Part shown: piece by piece, positions 17,157 to 30,952 of the stretch
How positions within the stretch are numbered: position 1 is the stretch's first letter
How the letters are laid out: each line of letters opens with the position of its first letter
Origin: Marinagarivorans cellulosilyticus
GTDB taxonomy: Bacteria; Pseudomonadota; Gammaproteobacteria; Pseudomonadales; Cellvibrionaceae
Direction of reading: 5' to 3'
Assembly: GCF_021655555.1 (NCBI RefSeq)
Contig: NZ_AP023086.1
Location: forward strand, 434,001 to 498,000
Length of the DNA stretch: 64,000 nt
Program-made: the position numbers and the translations under genes
The notes under the pieces: model-generated
What the model saw: only the letters and a program-made list of their open reading frames with translations
What the model was told of the DNA's origin: nothing
The model's database searches: none

Positions 17157-17291
17157 CGTTTGCAGACTAGTGTGTTTGAGTTTGTAGAATGGAACTGATA
17201 TTTGATATTCGCGCTTATTAGTGTGAATTGGGAGTTCACCCTCCCCGTGTCTCGCAAAGATTGCATCCCCGTGAAAAGCTGAGGAAATCTG

Positions 17292-20200
17292 ATGGCTTAC
17301 TCGTATACTGAGAAAAAACGTATCCGCAAGGATTTTGGCAAGTTGCCGCACGTCATGGATGTGCCGTTCCTCCTGGCAATACAACTCGATTCATACAGAA
17401 AATTTACGCAAATTGATACCGCGCCCAAAAAGCGTTTGGATATGGGTTTGCATGCCGCGTTTAAATCGGTATTTCCAATCGTAAGCTACTCTGGCAGCGC
17501 TGCTCTTGAATATGTGAGCTACGTGCTTGGTAAGCCGGTATTTGACGTCAACGAATGTGTGTTGCGTGGCGCAACTTATGCTGTGCCGTTGCGCGTAAAA
17601 GTACGCTTGATTATTTACGATAAAGAATCCAGCGCAAAAACAATTAAAGATATTAAAGAGCAAGAAGTGTACATGGGTGAAATTCCACTCATGACGGATA
17701 ACGGTACATTCGTTATCAATGGTACTGAGCGCGTAATCGTTTCTCAGTTACACCGTTCCCCTGGTGTGTTCTTTGAGCACGATAAAGGTAAGACTCACTC
17801 ATCAGGCAAGTTGCTTTATTCTGCGCGCGTTATTCCTTACCGTGGTTCATGGTTAGATTTTGAGTTTGATCCTAAAGACTTGGTCTTTGTGCGTATTGAC
17901 CGTCGTCGTAAATTGCCTGCAACTATTTTGTTGCGTGCCTTGGGTTATAGCTCGCAAGAAATGCTGGATATGTTCTTTGAGACCAGTAATTTCCGTATTT
18001 TAGAAGATGGTGGTTTGAAGCTTGAGCTAGTACCTTCGCGTTTACGCGGTGATACAGCTTCGTTTGATATTTGCGATACAGAAGGCAATGTAATCGTTGA
18101 GGAAACTCGACGTATCACTGCGCGCCATATCAAGCAGCTTGAAAAAGCGAATGTTAAAGAGCTAGATGTCCCCTCCGACTACATGTTGGGTCGTGCTTTA
18201 GCGAAAGACATTATCGACGAGAGCACTGGTGAAGTTTTAGTTGAATGTAATACTGAAATCACTGAAGAAGTGATGGCGCAATTAATTGCGGCAGGTGTTT
18301 CTGATGTTGAAACCTTGTACACCAACGATCTCGATTGCGGTTCTTTCTTATCTGATACTTTGCGCAGCGATCCTTCGCGCACAGAGCTAGAAGCGTTGGT
18401 AGAAATTTACCGCATGATGCGCCCAGGTGAGCCACCGACTAAAGAATCGGCAGAGGCTTTGTTCCAGAACTTATTCTTCAGCCAAGAGCGTTATGATCTT
18501 TCTGCGGTAGGCCGCATGAAGTTCAACCGTCGTTTGGGGCGTGAAGAAGAAACTGGCGAAGGCACTTTATCGCGCGAAGATATTGTTGAGGTATTAAAAA
18601 CCTTGATTGATATCCGTAATGGTAAAGGCGTTGTGGATGATATCGACCACTTAGGTAACCGTCGTATTCGTTCTGTGGGCGAGATGGCCGAAAACCAATT
18701 CCGTGTTGGTTTGGTACGTGTAGAGCGCGCTGTTAAAGAGCGTTTGTCTATGGCTGAAAGCGAAGGCTTAATGCCGCAAGATTTGGTCAACGCCAAGCCT
18801 GTTGCCGCAGCGGTTAAAGAGTTCTTTGGCTCTAGCCAGTTGTCGCAGTTTATGGACCAAAACAACCCGCTTTCAGAAGTTACCCACAAACGTCGTGTTT
18901 CTGCATTAGGGCCTGGTGGCCTAACGCGTGAGCGTGCAGGCTTTGAGGTTCGAGATGTACACCCGACTCACTACGGTCGTGTATGTCCTATTGAAACGCC
19001 GGAAGGTCCAAACATTGGTTTGATCAACTCGTTGGCAACTTATGCGCGAACTAACAGCTACGGCTTCTTAGAAAGCCCGGTGCGCAAAGTTGTTGATGGC
19101 AAAGTAACTGATGAAATTGAATATCTTTCTGCAATTAACGAATCAAAATTCGTTATTGCACAGGCATCAGCAACCCAAGATGAAAACGGTAATTTAATTG
19201 ACGAGCTAGTTTCTTCTCGTCACATGAATGAATTTACCTTGGTTGCGCCATCTGATGTTCAGTATATGGATGTGTCGCCTCGTCAGGTTGTATCGGTGGC
19301 TGCGTCACTAATTCCATTCCTTGAGCACGATGATGCTAACCGCGCCTTGATGGGTTCGAACATGCAGCGTCAAGCTGTTCCAACGTTGAAGGCGCAAAAG
19401 CCTTTAGTGGGAACGGGGATGGAGCGTAAGGTTGCTTCTGACTCAGGTGTGTGTGTTGTTGCTAAGCGCGGCGGTGTTATTGATCGCGTCGATGCAGGTC
19501 GTATTGTTGTGCGTGCGGCGCAAGAAGAGGTTGAAGCCGGTGATGCCGGTGTTGATATCTACAACCTCACTAAGTACACCCGCTCAAACCAAAATACCTG
19601 TATTAACCAGCGCCCGATTGTTCGCACTGGCGATACCATCGTTCGCGGCGACATTCTAGCCGATGGGCCATCGGTAGATATGGGTGAGCTTGCTCTGGGG
19701 CAGAACATGCGTATCGCATTCATGCCTTGGAATGGTTATAACTTTGAGGATTCAATCCTTGTAAGTGAGCGCGTTGTACAAGAAGACCGCTTCACAACCA
19801 TTCACATTCAAGAGCTAACCTGTATTGCCCGTGATACTAAGTTGGGTTCAGAAGAAATTACGGCGGATATTCCTAATGTGGGCGAGTCTGCGCTTTCTAA
19901 GCTTGATGAGTCTGGCGTTGTTTATATCGGTGCTGAAGTTGGCCCTGGCGATATTCTTGTTGGCAAGGTAACACCTAAAGGTGAAACCCAGTTAACGCCA
20001 GAAGAAAAACTACTGCGTGCTATTTTTGGTGAAAAAGCCAGTGATGTAAAAGACACATCATTGCGTGTGCCGACTAGCACAAAGGGTACTGTTATCGATG
20101 TTCAGGTCTTTACCCGTGACGGCCTCGAAAAAGACCAGCGTTCGCGCGACATTGAAAAGTCTCAGCTCGACCAGGTTCGTAAAGACTTAAACGAAGAGTA

Positions 20201-21377
20201 CCGCATTGTAGAGGCAGCAACTTTTGAGCGTCTGCGTGCAGCATTGGTTGGTCAAGTAGCAGCTGGCGGCAAAGGTGTTGTTAAAGGCAGCCCAGTTACC
20301 GATGAGCAGCTAAACGAATTGCCGAATAAAGAGTGGTTCAAAATCCGTATGGATGAGGACGCTTTAAGCGAGCAAATCGACCGCGCCGAAGAAAGCCTTG
20401 CCGAGCGTCGTAAAGAGCTTGATGACCGTTTTGAAGATAAAAAAGGCAAGTTGGAAACCGGTGATGATTTGGCGCCCGGCGTCCTCAAGATTGTTAAGGT
20501 TTACTTGGCGATTAAGCGTCGTATTCAGCCGGGCGATAAAATGGCCGGCCGTCACGGCAACAAAGGTGTTATCTCGGTAATTATGCCGGTTGAAGATATG
20601 CCTTATGACGAACATGGTGTTCCTGTTGATATCGTTTTGAACCCGCTGGGTGTTCCTTCTCGAATGAACGTTGGGCAGGTGCTGGAAATGCACCTAGGTC
20701 TTGCGGCTAAGAGCTTGGGCGAAAAAATCGATACCATGATGGCGGAGCAGCGCGCTGTTGCTGAAATCCGAGCTTTCCTTGAGGAAATCTACAACAAGTC
20801 GGGTATTGCCAAAGATAAAGAAGACCTTGCTTCGTTCAGCGATACGCAAATCATCGAAATGGCTCAGAACTTACGTGCCGGTGTACCTATGGCTACGCCA
20901 GCGTTTGATGGCGCCAAAGAGAGCGAAATCAAAGAACTGTTGCGTTTAGCGGGTGTTCCTGATTCTGGTCAAATGCAGTTGCATGATGGCCGTACTGGCG
21001 ATCCGTTCTTGCGTCATACCACGGTTGGTTACATGTACATGCTGAAGCTTAACCACTTGGTTGATGACAAGATGCACGCACGTTCTACCGGTTCTTACAG
21101 CTTGGTTACTCAGCAACCGCTGGGTGGTAAAGCGCAATTCGGTGGTCAGCGTTTTGGTGAGATGGAAGTGTGGGCACTTGAAGCTTATGGTGCTGCTTAT
21201 ACCCTGCAGGAAATGTTGACGGTTAAGTCGGATGACGTGAATGGTCGAACCAAAATGTATAAAAACATTGTGGATGGCGATCATCGCATGGAGCCTGGCA
21301 TGCCTGAGTCGTTCAACGTATTGGTCAAAGAGATTCGCTCTTTGGGTATCAATATTGAACTTGAGCACGACTCGTAA
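17292..21377 (+). CDS. rpoB: RNA polymerase beta subunit
   Basis: The 1361-residue beta subunit has all family blocks, including NGTERVIVSQLHRSPG, the rifampicin pocket around residues 514-540, and GDKMAGRHGNKG near the C-terminus. The rifampicin-site residues Asp522, His532 and Ser537, equivalent to E. coli 516, 526 and 531, are the wild-type forms. The start MAYSYTEKKRIRKDFGK follows GAGGAAA at 17281-17287. It is the first polymerase gene after the attenuator. An 11-bp hairpin lies between it and rpoC. Confidence 0.98.
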   Translation: MAYSYTEKKRIRKDFGKLPHVMDVPFLLAIQLDSYRKFTQIDTAPKKRLDMGLHAAFKSVFPIVSYSGSAALEYVSYVLGKPVFDVNECVLRGATYAVPLRVKVRLIIYDKESSAKTIKDIKEQEVYMGEIPLMTDNGTFVINGTERVIVSQLHRSPGVFFEHDKGKTHSSGKLLYSARVIPYRGSWLDFEFDPKDLVFVRIDRRRKLPATILLRALGYSSQEMLDMFFETSNFRILEDGGLKLELVPSRLRGDTASFDICDTEGNVIVEETRRITARHIKQLEKANVKELDVPSDYMLGRALAKDIIDESTGEVLVECNTEITEEVMAQLIAAGVSDVETLYTNDLDCGSFLSDTLRSDPSRTELEALVEIYRMMRPGEPPTKESAEALFQNLFFSQERYDLSAVGRMKFNRRLGREEETGEGTLSREDIVEVLKTLIDIRNGKGVVDDIDHLGNRRIRSVGEMAENQFRVGLVRVERAVKERLSMAESEGLMPQDLVNAKPVAAAVKEFFGSSQLSQFMDQNNPLSEVTHKRRVSALGPGGLTRERAGFEVRDVHPTHYGRVCPIETPEGPNIGLINSLATYARTNSYGFLESPVRKVVDGKVTDEIEYLSAINESKFVIAQASATQDENGNLIDELVSSRHMNEFTLVAPSDVQYMDVSPRQVVSVAASLIPFLEHDDANRALMGSNMQRQAVPTLKAQKPLVGTGMERKVASDSGVCVVAKRGGVIDRVDAGRIVVRAAQEEVEAGDAGVDIYNLTKYTRSNQNTCINQRPIVRTGDTIVRGDILADGPSVDMGELALGQNMRIAFMPWNGYNFEDSILVSERVVQEDRFTTIHIQELTCIARDTKLGSEEITADIPNVGESALSKLDESGVVYIGAEVGPGDILVGKVTPKGETQLTPEEKLLRAIFGEKASDVKDTSLRVPTSTKGTVIDVQVFTRDGLEKDQRSRDIEKSQLDQVRKDLNEEYRIVEAATFERLRAALVGQVAAGGKGVVKGSPVTDEQLNELPNKEWFKIRMDEDALSEQIDRAEESLAERRKELDDRFEDKKGKLETGDDLAPGVLKIVKVYLAIKRRIQPGDKMAGRHGNKGVISVIMPVEDMPYDEHGVPVDIVLNPLGVPSRMNVGQVLEMHLGLAAKSLGEKIDTMMAEQRAVAEIRAFLEEIYNKSGIAKDKEDLASFSDTQIIEMAQNLRAGVPMATPAFDGAKESEIKELLRLAGVPDSGQMQLHDGRTGDPFLRHTTVGYMYMLKLNHLVDDKMHARSTGSYSLVTQQPLGGKAQFGGQRFGEMEVWALEAYGAAYTLQEMLTVKSDDVNGRTKMYKNIVDGDHRMEPGMPESFNVLVKEIRSLGINIELEHDS

Positions 21378-21419
21378 TCCGTATTTGGACACTAAATAAA
21401 GTAGACCCCTAAAACGGTG

Positions 21420-21445
21420 GTGGGTTGGCGTAAGCGTCAACCCAC
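21420..21445 (+). other. Intercistronic hairpin between rpoB and rpoC
   Basis: An 11-bp stem (21420-21430 with 21435-21445, one G-T pair) closes a TAAG tetraloop. No T-run follows, so it is not a terminator. It could be an RNA processing or stability element in the rpoBC mRNA. Confidence 0.5.
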
Positions 21446-21474
21446 TGTGCAAGGCACCCACTGGAGGAAACACC

Positions 21475-25701
<4,227 letters not shown>

Positions 25702-25730
25702 TTTTCAGGCAATCACTGCTTGACCTTGCT

Positions 25731-25795
25731 GGGTGGCGCATTTAGAATGCGCCACCCGCATTTTGCGGGCGGGTTATTAGCACCCGTTTTTGTTT
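25731..25795 (+). terminator. Hairpins and terminator after rpoC
   Basis: A perfect 11-bp stem (25731-25741 with 25747-25757, loop TTAGA) is followed by a second hairpin, CGGGT (25770-25774) with ACCCG (25782-25786), ending in TTTTTGTTT. The second is a credible intrinsic terminator that ends the rpoBC transcript. Confidence 0.75.
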
Positions 25796-25839
25796 AATAG
25801 CTGTTTAATTGCAGCGTAATTTATTTTGGAGTTTTTTCC

Positions 25840-26211
25840 ATGGCAACGATCAACCAGTTGGTTCGTAAGCCGAGAAAACGTAAAGTACAGAAGAGTGACG
25901 TTCCTGCGTTGCAAAACTGTCCTCAGCGTCGCGGTGTTTGCACCCGCGTTTACACCACAACCCCTAAGAAGCCAAACTCTGCCTTGCGTAAAGTTTGTCG
26001 TGTTCGCTTAACTAGCGGCTACGAAGTGACTTCTTACATTGGTGGTGAAGGGCACAATTTGCAGGAGCACAGTGTTGTTTTGATTCGTGGCGGTCGTGTT
26101 AAAGATTTGCCAGGTGTTCGTTACCACACTGTTCGCGGTTCGCTTGACACCTCTGGTGTTGCAGATCGTAAACAAGCTCGTTCTAAGTACGGTGCCAAGC
26201 GTCCTAAATAA
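25840..26211 (+). CDS. rpsL: 30S ribosomal protein S12
   Basis: The 123-residue S12 contains the decoding-site loops TTTPKKPNSALRK and RVKDLPGVRYH. Lys43 and Lys88 are unchanged, so no classical streptomycin-resistance substitution is present. Asp89, the usual methylthiolation site, is also present. The ATG follows TTTTGGAG. It opens the str operon, with rpsG 102 bases downstream. Confidence 0.97.
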   Translation: MATINQLVRKPRKRKVQKSDVPALQNCPQRRGVCTRVYTTTPKKPNSALRKVCRVRLTSGYEVTSYIGGEGHNLQEHSVVLIRGGRVKDLPGVRYHTVRGSLDTSGVADRKQARSKYGAKRPK

Positions 26212-26313
26212 GGTTGCTTAACGTTTTTAAGTCTTAAGATCCAGTAAGGCTGAGCTAGTACCATCTAGGTGGTTTAGTCTCAGGCAAACCTGAATTAAAG
26301 TGAGTGTAGTTAT

Positions 26314-26784
26314 ATGCCAAGAAGACGCGTCGTCGCAAAACGTGAGATTCTTCCGGATCCAAAGTTTGGAGATCAAACTTTGGCTAAGTTTATGAACCAC
26401 GTAATGGTCAGCGGTAAGAAATCTGTCGCTGAGCGCATTGTATATGGTGCTTTAGATGTCGTTGCTGAAAAAACCAGCAAGGACCCATTGGAAGTTTTCC
26501 AAGAAGCATTAGAAAATGTTGCCCCTATGGTTGAGGTTAAGTCTCGCCGTGTTGGTGGTGCAACTTACCAAGTGCCTGTTGAGGTTCGCCCATCACGTCG
26601 CACAGCTTTGGCTATGCGCTGGTTGGTTGATTACTCGCGTGGTCGTGGTGAAAAGTCTATGGCTTTCCGCTTAGCGGGTGAGCTAATTGATGCATCTCAA
26701 AGTAAAGGTGCAGCAGTTAAGAAACGTGAAGACGTACACCGTATGGCTGAAGCGAACAAAGCGTTCTCGCATTTTCGTTTCTAA
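26314..26784 (+). CDS. rpsG: 30S ribosomal protein S7
   Basis: The 156-residue S7 (MPRRRVVAKREILPDPKFGDQTLAKFMNHVM) nucleates assembly of the 30S head and binds near the E site. In E. coli it represses the str operon. The length is typical of the short-tailed form. Unlike the usual continuous str operon, a 15-bp perfect terminator hairpin lies 17 bases after its stop, before fusA. Confidence 0.97.
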   Translation: MPRRRVVAKREILPDPKFGDQTLAKFMNHVMVSGKKSVAERIVYGALDVVAEKTSKDPLEVFQEALENVAPMVEVKSRRVGGATYQVPVEVRPSRRTALAMRWLVDYSRGRGEKSMAFRLAGELIDASQSKGAAVKKREDVHRMAEANKAFSHFRF

Positions 26785-26801
26785 GCTTTATGTTGTGTTT
26801 G

Positions 26802-26842
26802 CAACGAAAAGGCAGCTATTTTTGCTGCCTTTTCGTTGTTTA
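26802..26842 (+). terminator. Strong intrinsic terminator between rpsG and fusA
   Basis: A perfect 15-bp stem CAACGAAAAGGCAGC (26802-26816) pairs with 26824-26838 around the loop TATTTTT. The 3' arm is CCTTTTCGTTG and TTTA follows. It is the strongest terminator-like hairpin in the ribosomal region and splits the str operon. Confidence 0.8.
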
Positions 26843-26898
26843 TCTGGCTTATTTTTTAGTCAAACTAATTATTTATAAGAATTCTGAGGAACGGCATA

Positions 26899-29001
26899 GT
26901 GGCACGTAAAACTCCAATTTCGCGTTACCGCAATATTGGTATTTGTGCGCACGTTGATGCGGGTAAAACCACAACAACGGAGCGAGTGCTTTTTTATACT
27001 GGCGTTTCACATAAAATCGGCGAAGTGCACGATGGTGCCGCGACGATGGATTGGATGGCTCAAGAGCAAGAGCGGGGGATTACTATTACCTCAGCCGCGA
27101 CTACCTGTTTTTGGAAGGGTATGGCGCAGCAGTTTGATGAGCATCGAATCAATATTATTGATACACCTGGCCACGTAGACTTCACAATTGAGGTAGAGCG
27201 TTCGCTCCGTGTGCTAGATGGTGCGGTTGTTGTATTGTGTGGCTCCTCTGGTGTGCAGCCCCAAACAGAAACCGTATGGCGTCAGGCCAATAAGTACGAA
27301 GTTCCGCGAATGGTTTTCGTGAATAAAATGGACCGTACAGGTGCTGATTTCCGTCGTGTTGTCGAGCAGCTGAAAACGCGTCTCGGCGCTAATGCAGTGC
27401 CGCTGCATATGACAATAGGCGCTGAAGAAGATTTTAAAGGCGTTGTCGATTTAGTTAAAAATAAAGCAATACTCTGGAGTGAGCAGGATCAGGGTGTTTC
27501 TTTTGAGTATGCTGATATTCCCGCAGATTTGGCCGAAGAGTGTGCTGAAATGCGCGAATTTGTGGTTGAATCAGCCGCTGAAGCTACCGATGAGTTAATG
27601 GAAAAGTACCTCGAGGGCGGGGAGTTAACCGAAGAAGAGATTAAGTTCGGTATCCGTAAGCTCACGCTAGAGAATAAGCTTGTCCCTGTGTTGGGTGGCT
27701 CGGCCTTTAAAAATAAAGGTGTGCAGGCTGTTCTGGATGCGGTAATTGAGTATTTGCCCGCTCCCGATCAGGTTAAGGCTATTGAGGGGATTCTTGATGA
27801 TAAGGACTCTTCGGTTGCGACGCGTGAAGCAGACGATAGCGCACCTTTCGCAGCGCTGGCCTTTAAGATCGCGACGGATCCTTTTGTGGGTACGTTAACT
27901 TTTTTCCGAGTTTACTCTGGCACCCTAAAGCAGGGAGATTCAGTTTTTAATCCGGTGAAGGGTAAGAAAGAGCGTGTAGGTCGCATGGTGCAAATGCATG
28001 CGAATCAGCGCGAAGAAATTAAAGAAGTCTTGGCGGGTGATATTGCCGCTGGGATAGGCTTTAAGGATGTCACCACTGGGGATACATTGTGTTCGCAGGA
28101 TGGTGTAATTACCTTGGAGCGCATGGAGTTTCCTGAGCCTGTAATTTCGGTGGCAGTAGAGCCGCGAACACAGGCTGATCAAGAAAAAATGGGGATAGCG
28201 TTAGGCAAGTTGGCGCAAGAGGATCCTTCCTTTCAGGTGAAAACTGACGAGGAGACGGGCCAAACTATTATTTCTGGAATGGGTGAGCTTCACTTAGATA
28301 TTCTTGTTGACCGCATGAGTCGAGAGTTTGGGGTTCAAGCCAATATTGGTAAGCCTCAAGTTGCCTATCGCGAAGCGATTCGTAATTCGTGTGAGATCGA
28401 GGGTAAGTTTGTTCGTCAGTCTGGCGGTCGCGGCCAGTACGGGCATGTTTGGATTAAGTTTGAGCCAGGTGAGGATGAATCTTCAGAAGGGCTTGAGTTT
28501 GTGAATGAGGTCGTAGGTGGTGTTGTGCCTAAAGATTTTATTCCAGCAATCCAAAAGGGCATTGAAGAGCAAATGAAAAACGGTGTAGTAGCCGGGTATC
28601 CTTTGCTTGGATTAAAGGCGACAATTTACGACGGTTCGTATCATGATGTTGACTCTTCTGAAATGGCCTTTAAGATTGCTGCCTCGATGGCAACTAAAAA
28701 GCTGGTTGAGTTTGGTGGTGCGGTGCTGTTGGAGCCCGTGATGAAGGTTGAGGTCGTCACTCCCGAAGAAAATATGGGAGATGTAGTTGGCGATTTAAAT
28801 CGACGTCGAGGGTTGATCTTGGGTATGGATGAAAGTGTTTCCGGTAAGGTTGTCACGGCTGAAGTACCTTTGGCAGAAATGTTTGGCTATGCAACGGCCG
28901 TCCGTTCTGCCACACAAGGTCGCGCGACTTATGCCATGGAGTTCTGCAAATATGCAGAGGTGCCAGGTAATGTTGCGCAGGACATCATCGCTAGAATCTG
29001 A
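26899..29001 (+). CDS. fusA: Elongation factor G
   Basis: The 700-residue GTPase has the P loop AHVDAGKT, DTPGH, NKMD and all five EF-G domains, including SGMGELHLDILVDR and GYATAVRSATQGRATYAMEF. It drives tRNA-mRNA translocation and, with ribosome recycling factor, recycling. The start is GTG 26899 behind CTGAGGAA. Codon use is looser than in the flanking genes, with GGG, GGA and ATA codons that tuf and the ribosomal genes avoid. That fits either a lower-expressed copy or one of two fusA paralogues. It lies between a strong terminator and tuf. Confidence 0.95.
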   Translation: MARKTPISRYRNIGICAHVDAGKTTTTERVLFYTGVSHKIGEVHDGAATMDWMAQEQERGITITSAATTCFWKGMAQQFDEHRINIIDTPGHVDFTIEVERSLRVLDGAVVVLCGSSGVQPQTETVWRQANKYEVPRMVFVNKMDRTGADFRRVVEQLKTRLGANAVPLHMTIGAEEDFKGVVDLVKNKAILWSEQDQGVSFEYADIPADLAEECAEMREFVVESAAEATDELMEKYLEGGELTEEEIKFGIRKLTLENKLVPVLGGSAFKNKGVQAVLDAVIEYLPAPDQVKAIEGILDDKDSSVATREADDSAPFAALAFKIATDPFVGTLTFFRVYSGTLKQGDSVFNPVKGKKERVGRMVQMHANQREEIKEVLAGDIAAGIGFKDVTTGDTLCSQDGVITLERMEFPEPVISVAVEPRTQADQEKMGIALGKLAQEDPSFQVKTDEETGQTIISGMGELHLDILVDRMSREFGVQANIGKPQVAYREAIRNSCEIEGKFVRQSGGRGQYGHVWIKFEPGEDESSEGLEFVNEVVGGVVPKDFIPAIQKGIEEQMKNGVVAGYPLLGLKATIYDGSYHDVDSSEMAFKIAASMATKKLVEFGGAVLLEPVMKVEVVTPEENMGDVVGDLNRRRGLILGMDESVSGKVVTAEVPLAEMFGYATAVRSATQGRATYAMEFCKYAEVPGNVAQDIIARI

Positions 29002-29089
29002 CTGTAAAAATTTAACTGTAAGATGGTACCGGCGAATAATTGGTTTTTATCTGACTTCACTAAAGTAATTTCTTAAGAGGACTTTAAAA

Positions 29090-30313
29090 GTGGCAAAAGA
29101 AAAATTTGAACGTAATAAACCCCACGTTAACGTCGGTACTATCGGCCACGTTGACCACGGTAAAACAACTTTGACTGCAGCATTGACTCGCGTATGTGCT
29201 GAAGTTTTTGGCGGTACTGCTGTTGCTTTCGACGGTATTGATAACGCTCCAGAAGAAAAAGCGCGTGGTATAACCATTGCGACTTCTCACGTTGAGTATG
29301 ATTCACCAACTCGCCACTACGCGCACGTAGATTGCCCAGGTCACGCCGATTATGTTAAAAACATGATTACTGGTGCTGCTCAAATGGATGGCGCTATCTT
29401 GGTTTGTGGTACTACCGATGGCCCAATGCCACAAACGCGTGAGCACATCTTGTTGTCTCGCCAGGTTGGTGTTCCTTTCATCGTTGTGTTCTTGAACAAA
29501 GCTGACCTTCTTGCTGAAGATTGTGGCGGCGTTGATTCAGAAGAATATGCAGAAATGCTTGAGCTTGTTGAAATGGAAATTCGTGACTTGTTGTCAGCTT
29601 ACGAATTCCCTGGCGACGACACTCCAATCATTGCAGGTTCTGCATTGATGGCATTGGAAGGTAAAGACGAGAACGAGCTTGGCACAACCGCTGTTAAGAA
29701 ATTGGTTGAAGCTTTGGATTCTTACATTCCTGAGCCTGAGCGTGACATCGACAAGCCATTCATTATGCCTATCGAAGATGTATTCTCTATTTCTGGTCGT
29801 GGTACTGTTGTAACTGGTCGTGTAGAGCGTGGTATTGTTAAAGTTGGTGAGGAAATCGAAATTATCGGTATCCGCGAAACGACTAAAACAACCTGTACTG
29901 GTGTAGAGATGTTCCGCAAGCTTCTTGACGAAGGTCGCGCTGGTGAGAACGTTGGTGTTCTTTTGCGTGGTACTAAGCGTGAAGATGTTGAGCGCGGTCA
30001 AGTTTTGGCTAAGCCTGGTTCAATTAATCCACACACCAAGTTCGAAGCAGAAGTTTACGTATTGTCTAAAGATGAAGGTGGTCGTCACACTCCATTCTTT
30101 AAAGGCTATCGTCCACAGTTCTACTTCCGTACCACTGACATCACTGGTGCTTGTGAGCTTCCAGATGGCGTTGAAATGGTAATGCCTGGCGATAACATCA
30201 AAATGAACGTTACTTTGATCAACCCTGTTGCGATGGACGAAGGCTTGCGCTTCGCTATCCGTGAAGGTGGTCGTACCGTTGGTGCTGGTGTTGTAGCAAA
30301 AATCGTAGAGTAA
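29090..30313 (+). CDS. tuf: Elongation factor Tu
   Basis: The 407-residue EF-Tu has the G motifs GHVDHGKT, DCPGH and NKAD, then domains II and III (GRGTVVTGRVERG, YRPQFYFRTTD). It delivers aminoacyl-tRNA to the ribosome. It is 13 residues longer than E. coli EF-Tu. About ten of these lie directly after NKAD (residues about 141-156, AEDCGGVDSEEYAEM) and about three more near residue 190. The start is GTG 29090 behind AAGAGG. It is the only tuf in the window. Confidence 0.97.
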   Translation: MAKEKFERNKPHVNVGTIGHVDHGKTTLTAALTRVCAEVFGGTAVAFDGIDNAPEEKARGITIATSHVEYDSPTRHYAHVDCPGHADYVKNMITGAAQMDGAILVCGTTDGPMPQTREHILLSRQVGVPFIVVFLNKADLLAEDCGGVDSEEYAEMLELVEMEIRDLLSAYEFPGDDTPIIAGSALMALEGKDENELGTTAVKKLVEALDSYIPEPERDIDKPFIMPIEDVFSISGRGTVVTGRVERGIVKVGEEIEIIGIRETTKTTCTGVEMFRKLLDEGRAGENVGVLLRGTKREDVERGQVLAKPGSINPHTKFEAEVYVLSKDEGGRHTPFFKGYRPQFYFRTTDITGACELPDGVEMVMPGDNIKMNVTLINPVAMDEGLRFAIREGGRTVGAGVVAKIVE

Positions 30314-30339
30314 TATTTGCGATTTAGCCTTAGGGCTTG

Positions 30340-30368
30340 AAAAGGGGAGCTAATGGCTCCCCTTTTTT
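30340..30368 (+). terminator. Intrinsic terminator after tuf
   Basis: AAAAGGGGAGC (30340-30350) pairs with GCTCCCCTTTT (30356-30366) around a five-base loop, and TT follows. It ends the fusA-tuf transcript before the S10 promoter. Confidence 0.85.
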
Positions 30369-30428
30369 GTGGTTGTTCACAAAAGTGCTGGGTTGCCCAA
30401 AAAATATGCGATTATTTTTGTTCTGCTG

Positions 30429-30457
30429 TTGACATGGTGTTGCCCCCAACATAGAAT
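30429..30457 (+). promoter_or_regulatory. Sigma70 promoter of the S10 operon
   Basis: A consensus -35 TTGACA (30429-30434) and -10 TAGAAT (30452-30457) are separated by 17 bp. GCCGCCTCCA follows as a G+C-rich discriminator. The block from -10 into the leader is nearly identical to the tRNA cluster promoter at 12760. The leader to rpsJ is about 65 bases, shorter than the E. coli S10 leader. Confidence 0.85.
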
Positions 30458-30532
30458 GCCGCCTCCATTTTGAGTGGGCCCATAAGGCGCCTGCCCAAAA
30501 GTTCTTTAAAAATTACTGGAGTTTTGGTTCAA

Positions 30533-30844
30533 ATGCAGAATCAACGCATACGAATTCGCTTAAAAGCGTTTGATCACAAGTTGATCGATGCTTCGACGCA
30601 AGAAATTGTTGAAACAGCAAAGCGTACTGGTGCGCAGGTTCGCGGTCCTATCCCGCTACCTACACGCAAAGAACGCTATACCATTTTGGTATCACCGCAC
30701 GTAAACAAAGATGCGCGTGACCAATACGAGATTCGCACTCACAAGCGTTTACTCGACATAGTAGAACCAACCGAGAAAACTGTAGACGCCCTAATGAAGC
30801 TAGATTTGGCGGCTGGTGTTGAAGTTCAAATTAGTCTCGGTTAA
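30533..30844 (+). CDS. rpsJ: 30S ribosomal protein S10
   Basis: The 103-residue S10 (NQRIRIRLKAFDHKLIDASTQEIVETAKRTG) sits in the 30S head. It also serves as NusE in antitermination, binding NusB and the NusG KOW domain. ATG 30533 gives the exact family length; an in-frame start 63 bases earlier lies in the promoter leader and is rejected. TACTGGAG lies upstream. It opens the S10 operon. Confidence 0.97.
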   Translation: MQNQRIRIRLKAFDHKLIDASTQEIVETAKRTGAQVRGPIPLPTRKERYTILVSPHVNKDARDQYEIRTHKRLLDIVEPTEKTVDALMKLDLAAGVEVQISLG

Positions 30845-30952
30845 TTAAAGCTCCAAAACCAGCCCCTTACCGGCAAGTCCATTTGGGGTGTGTAACGCTC
30901 TGAGATGGGCGGCCATAGCGGGTAAGAGCCCCGTACACTTGAGGTTAAAACA

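Noticed and set aside
18831..18915. Possible rifampicin or streptomycin resistance changes in rpoB and rpsL
   Set aside because: The rifampicin-pocket residues and rpsL Lys43 and Lys88 are all the common wild-type forms.
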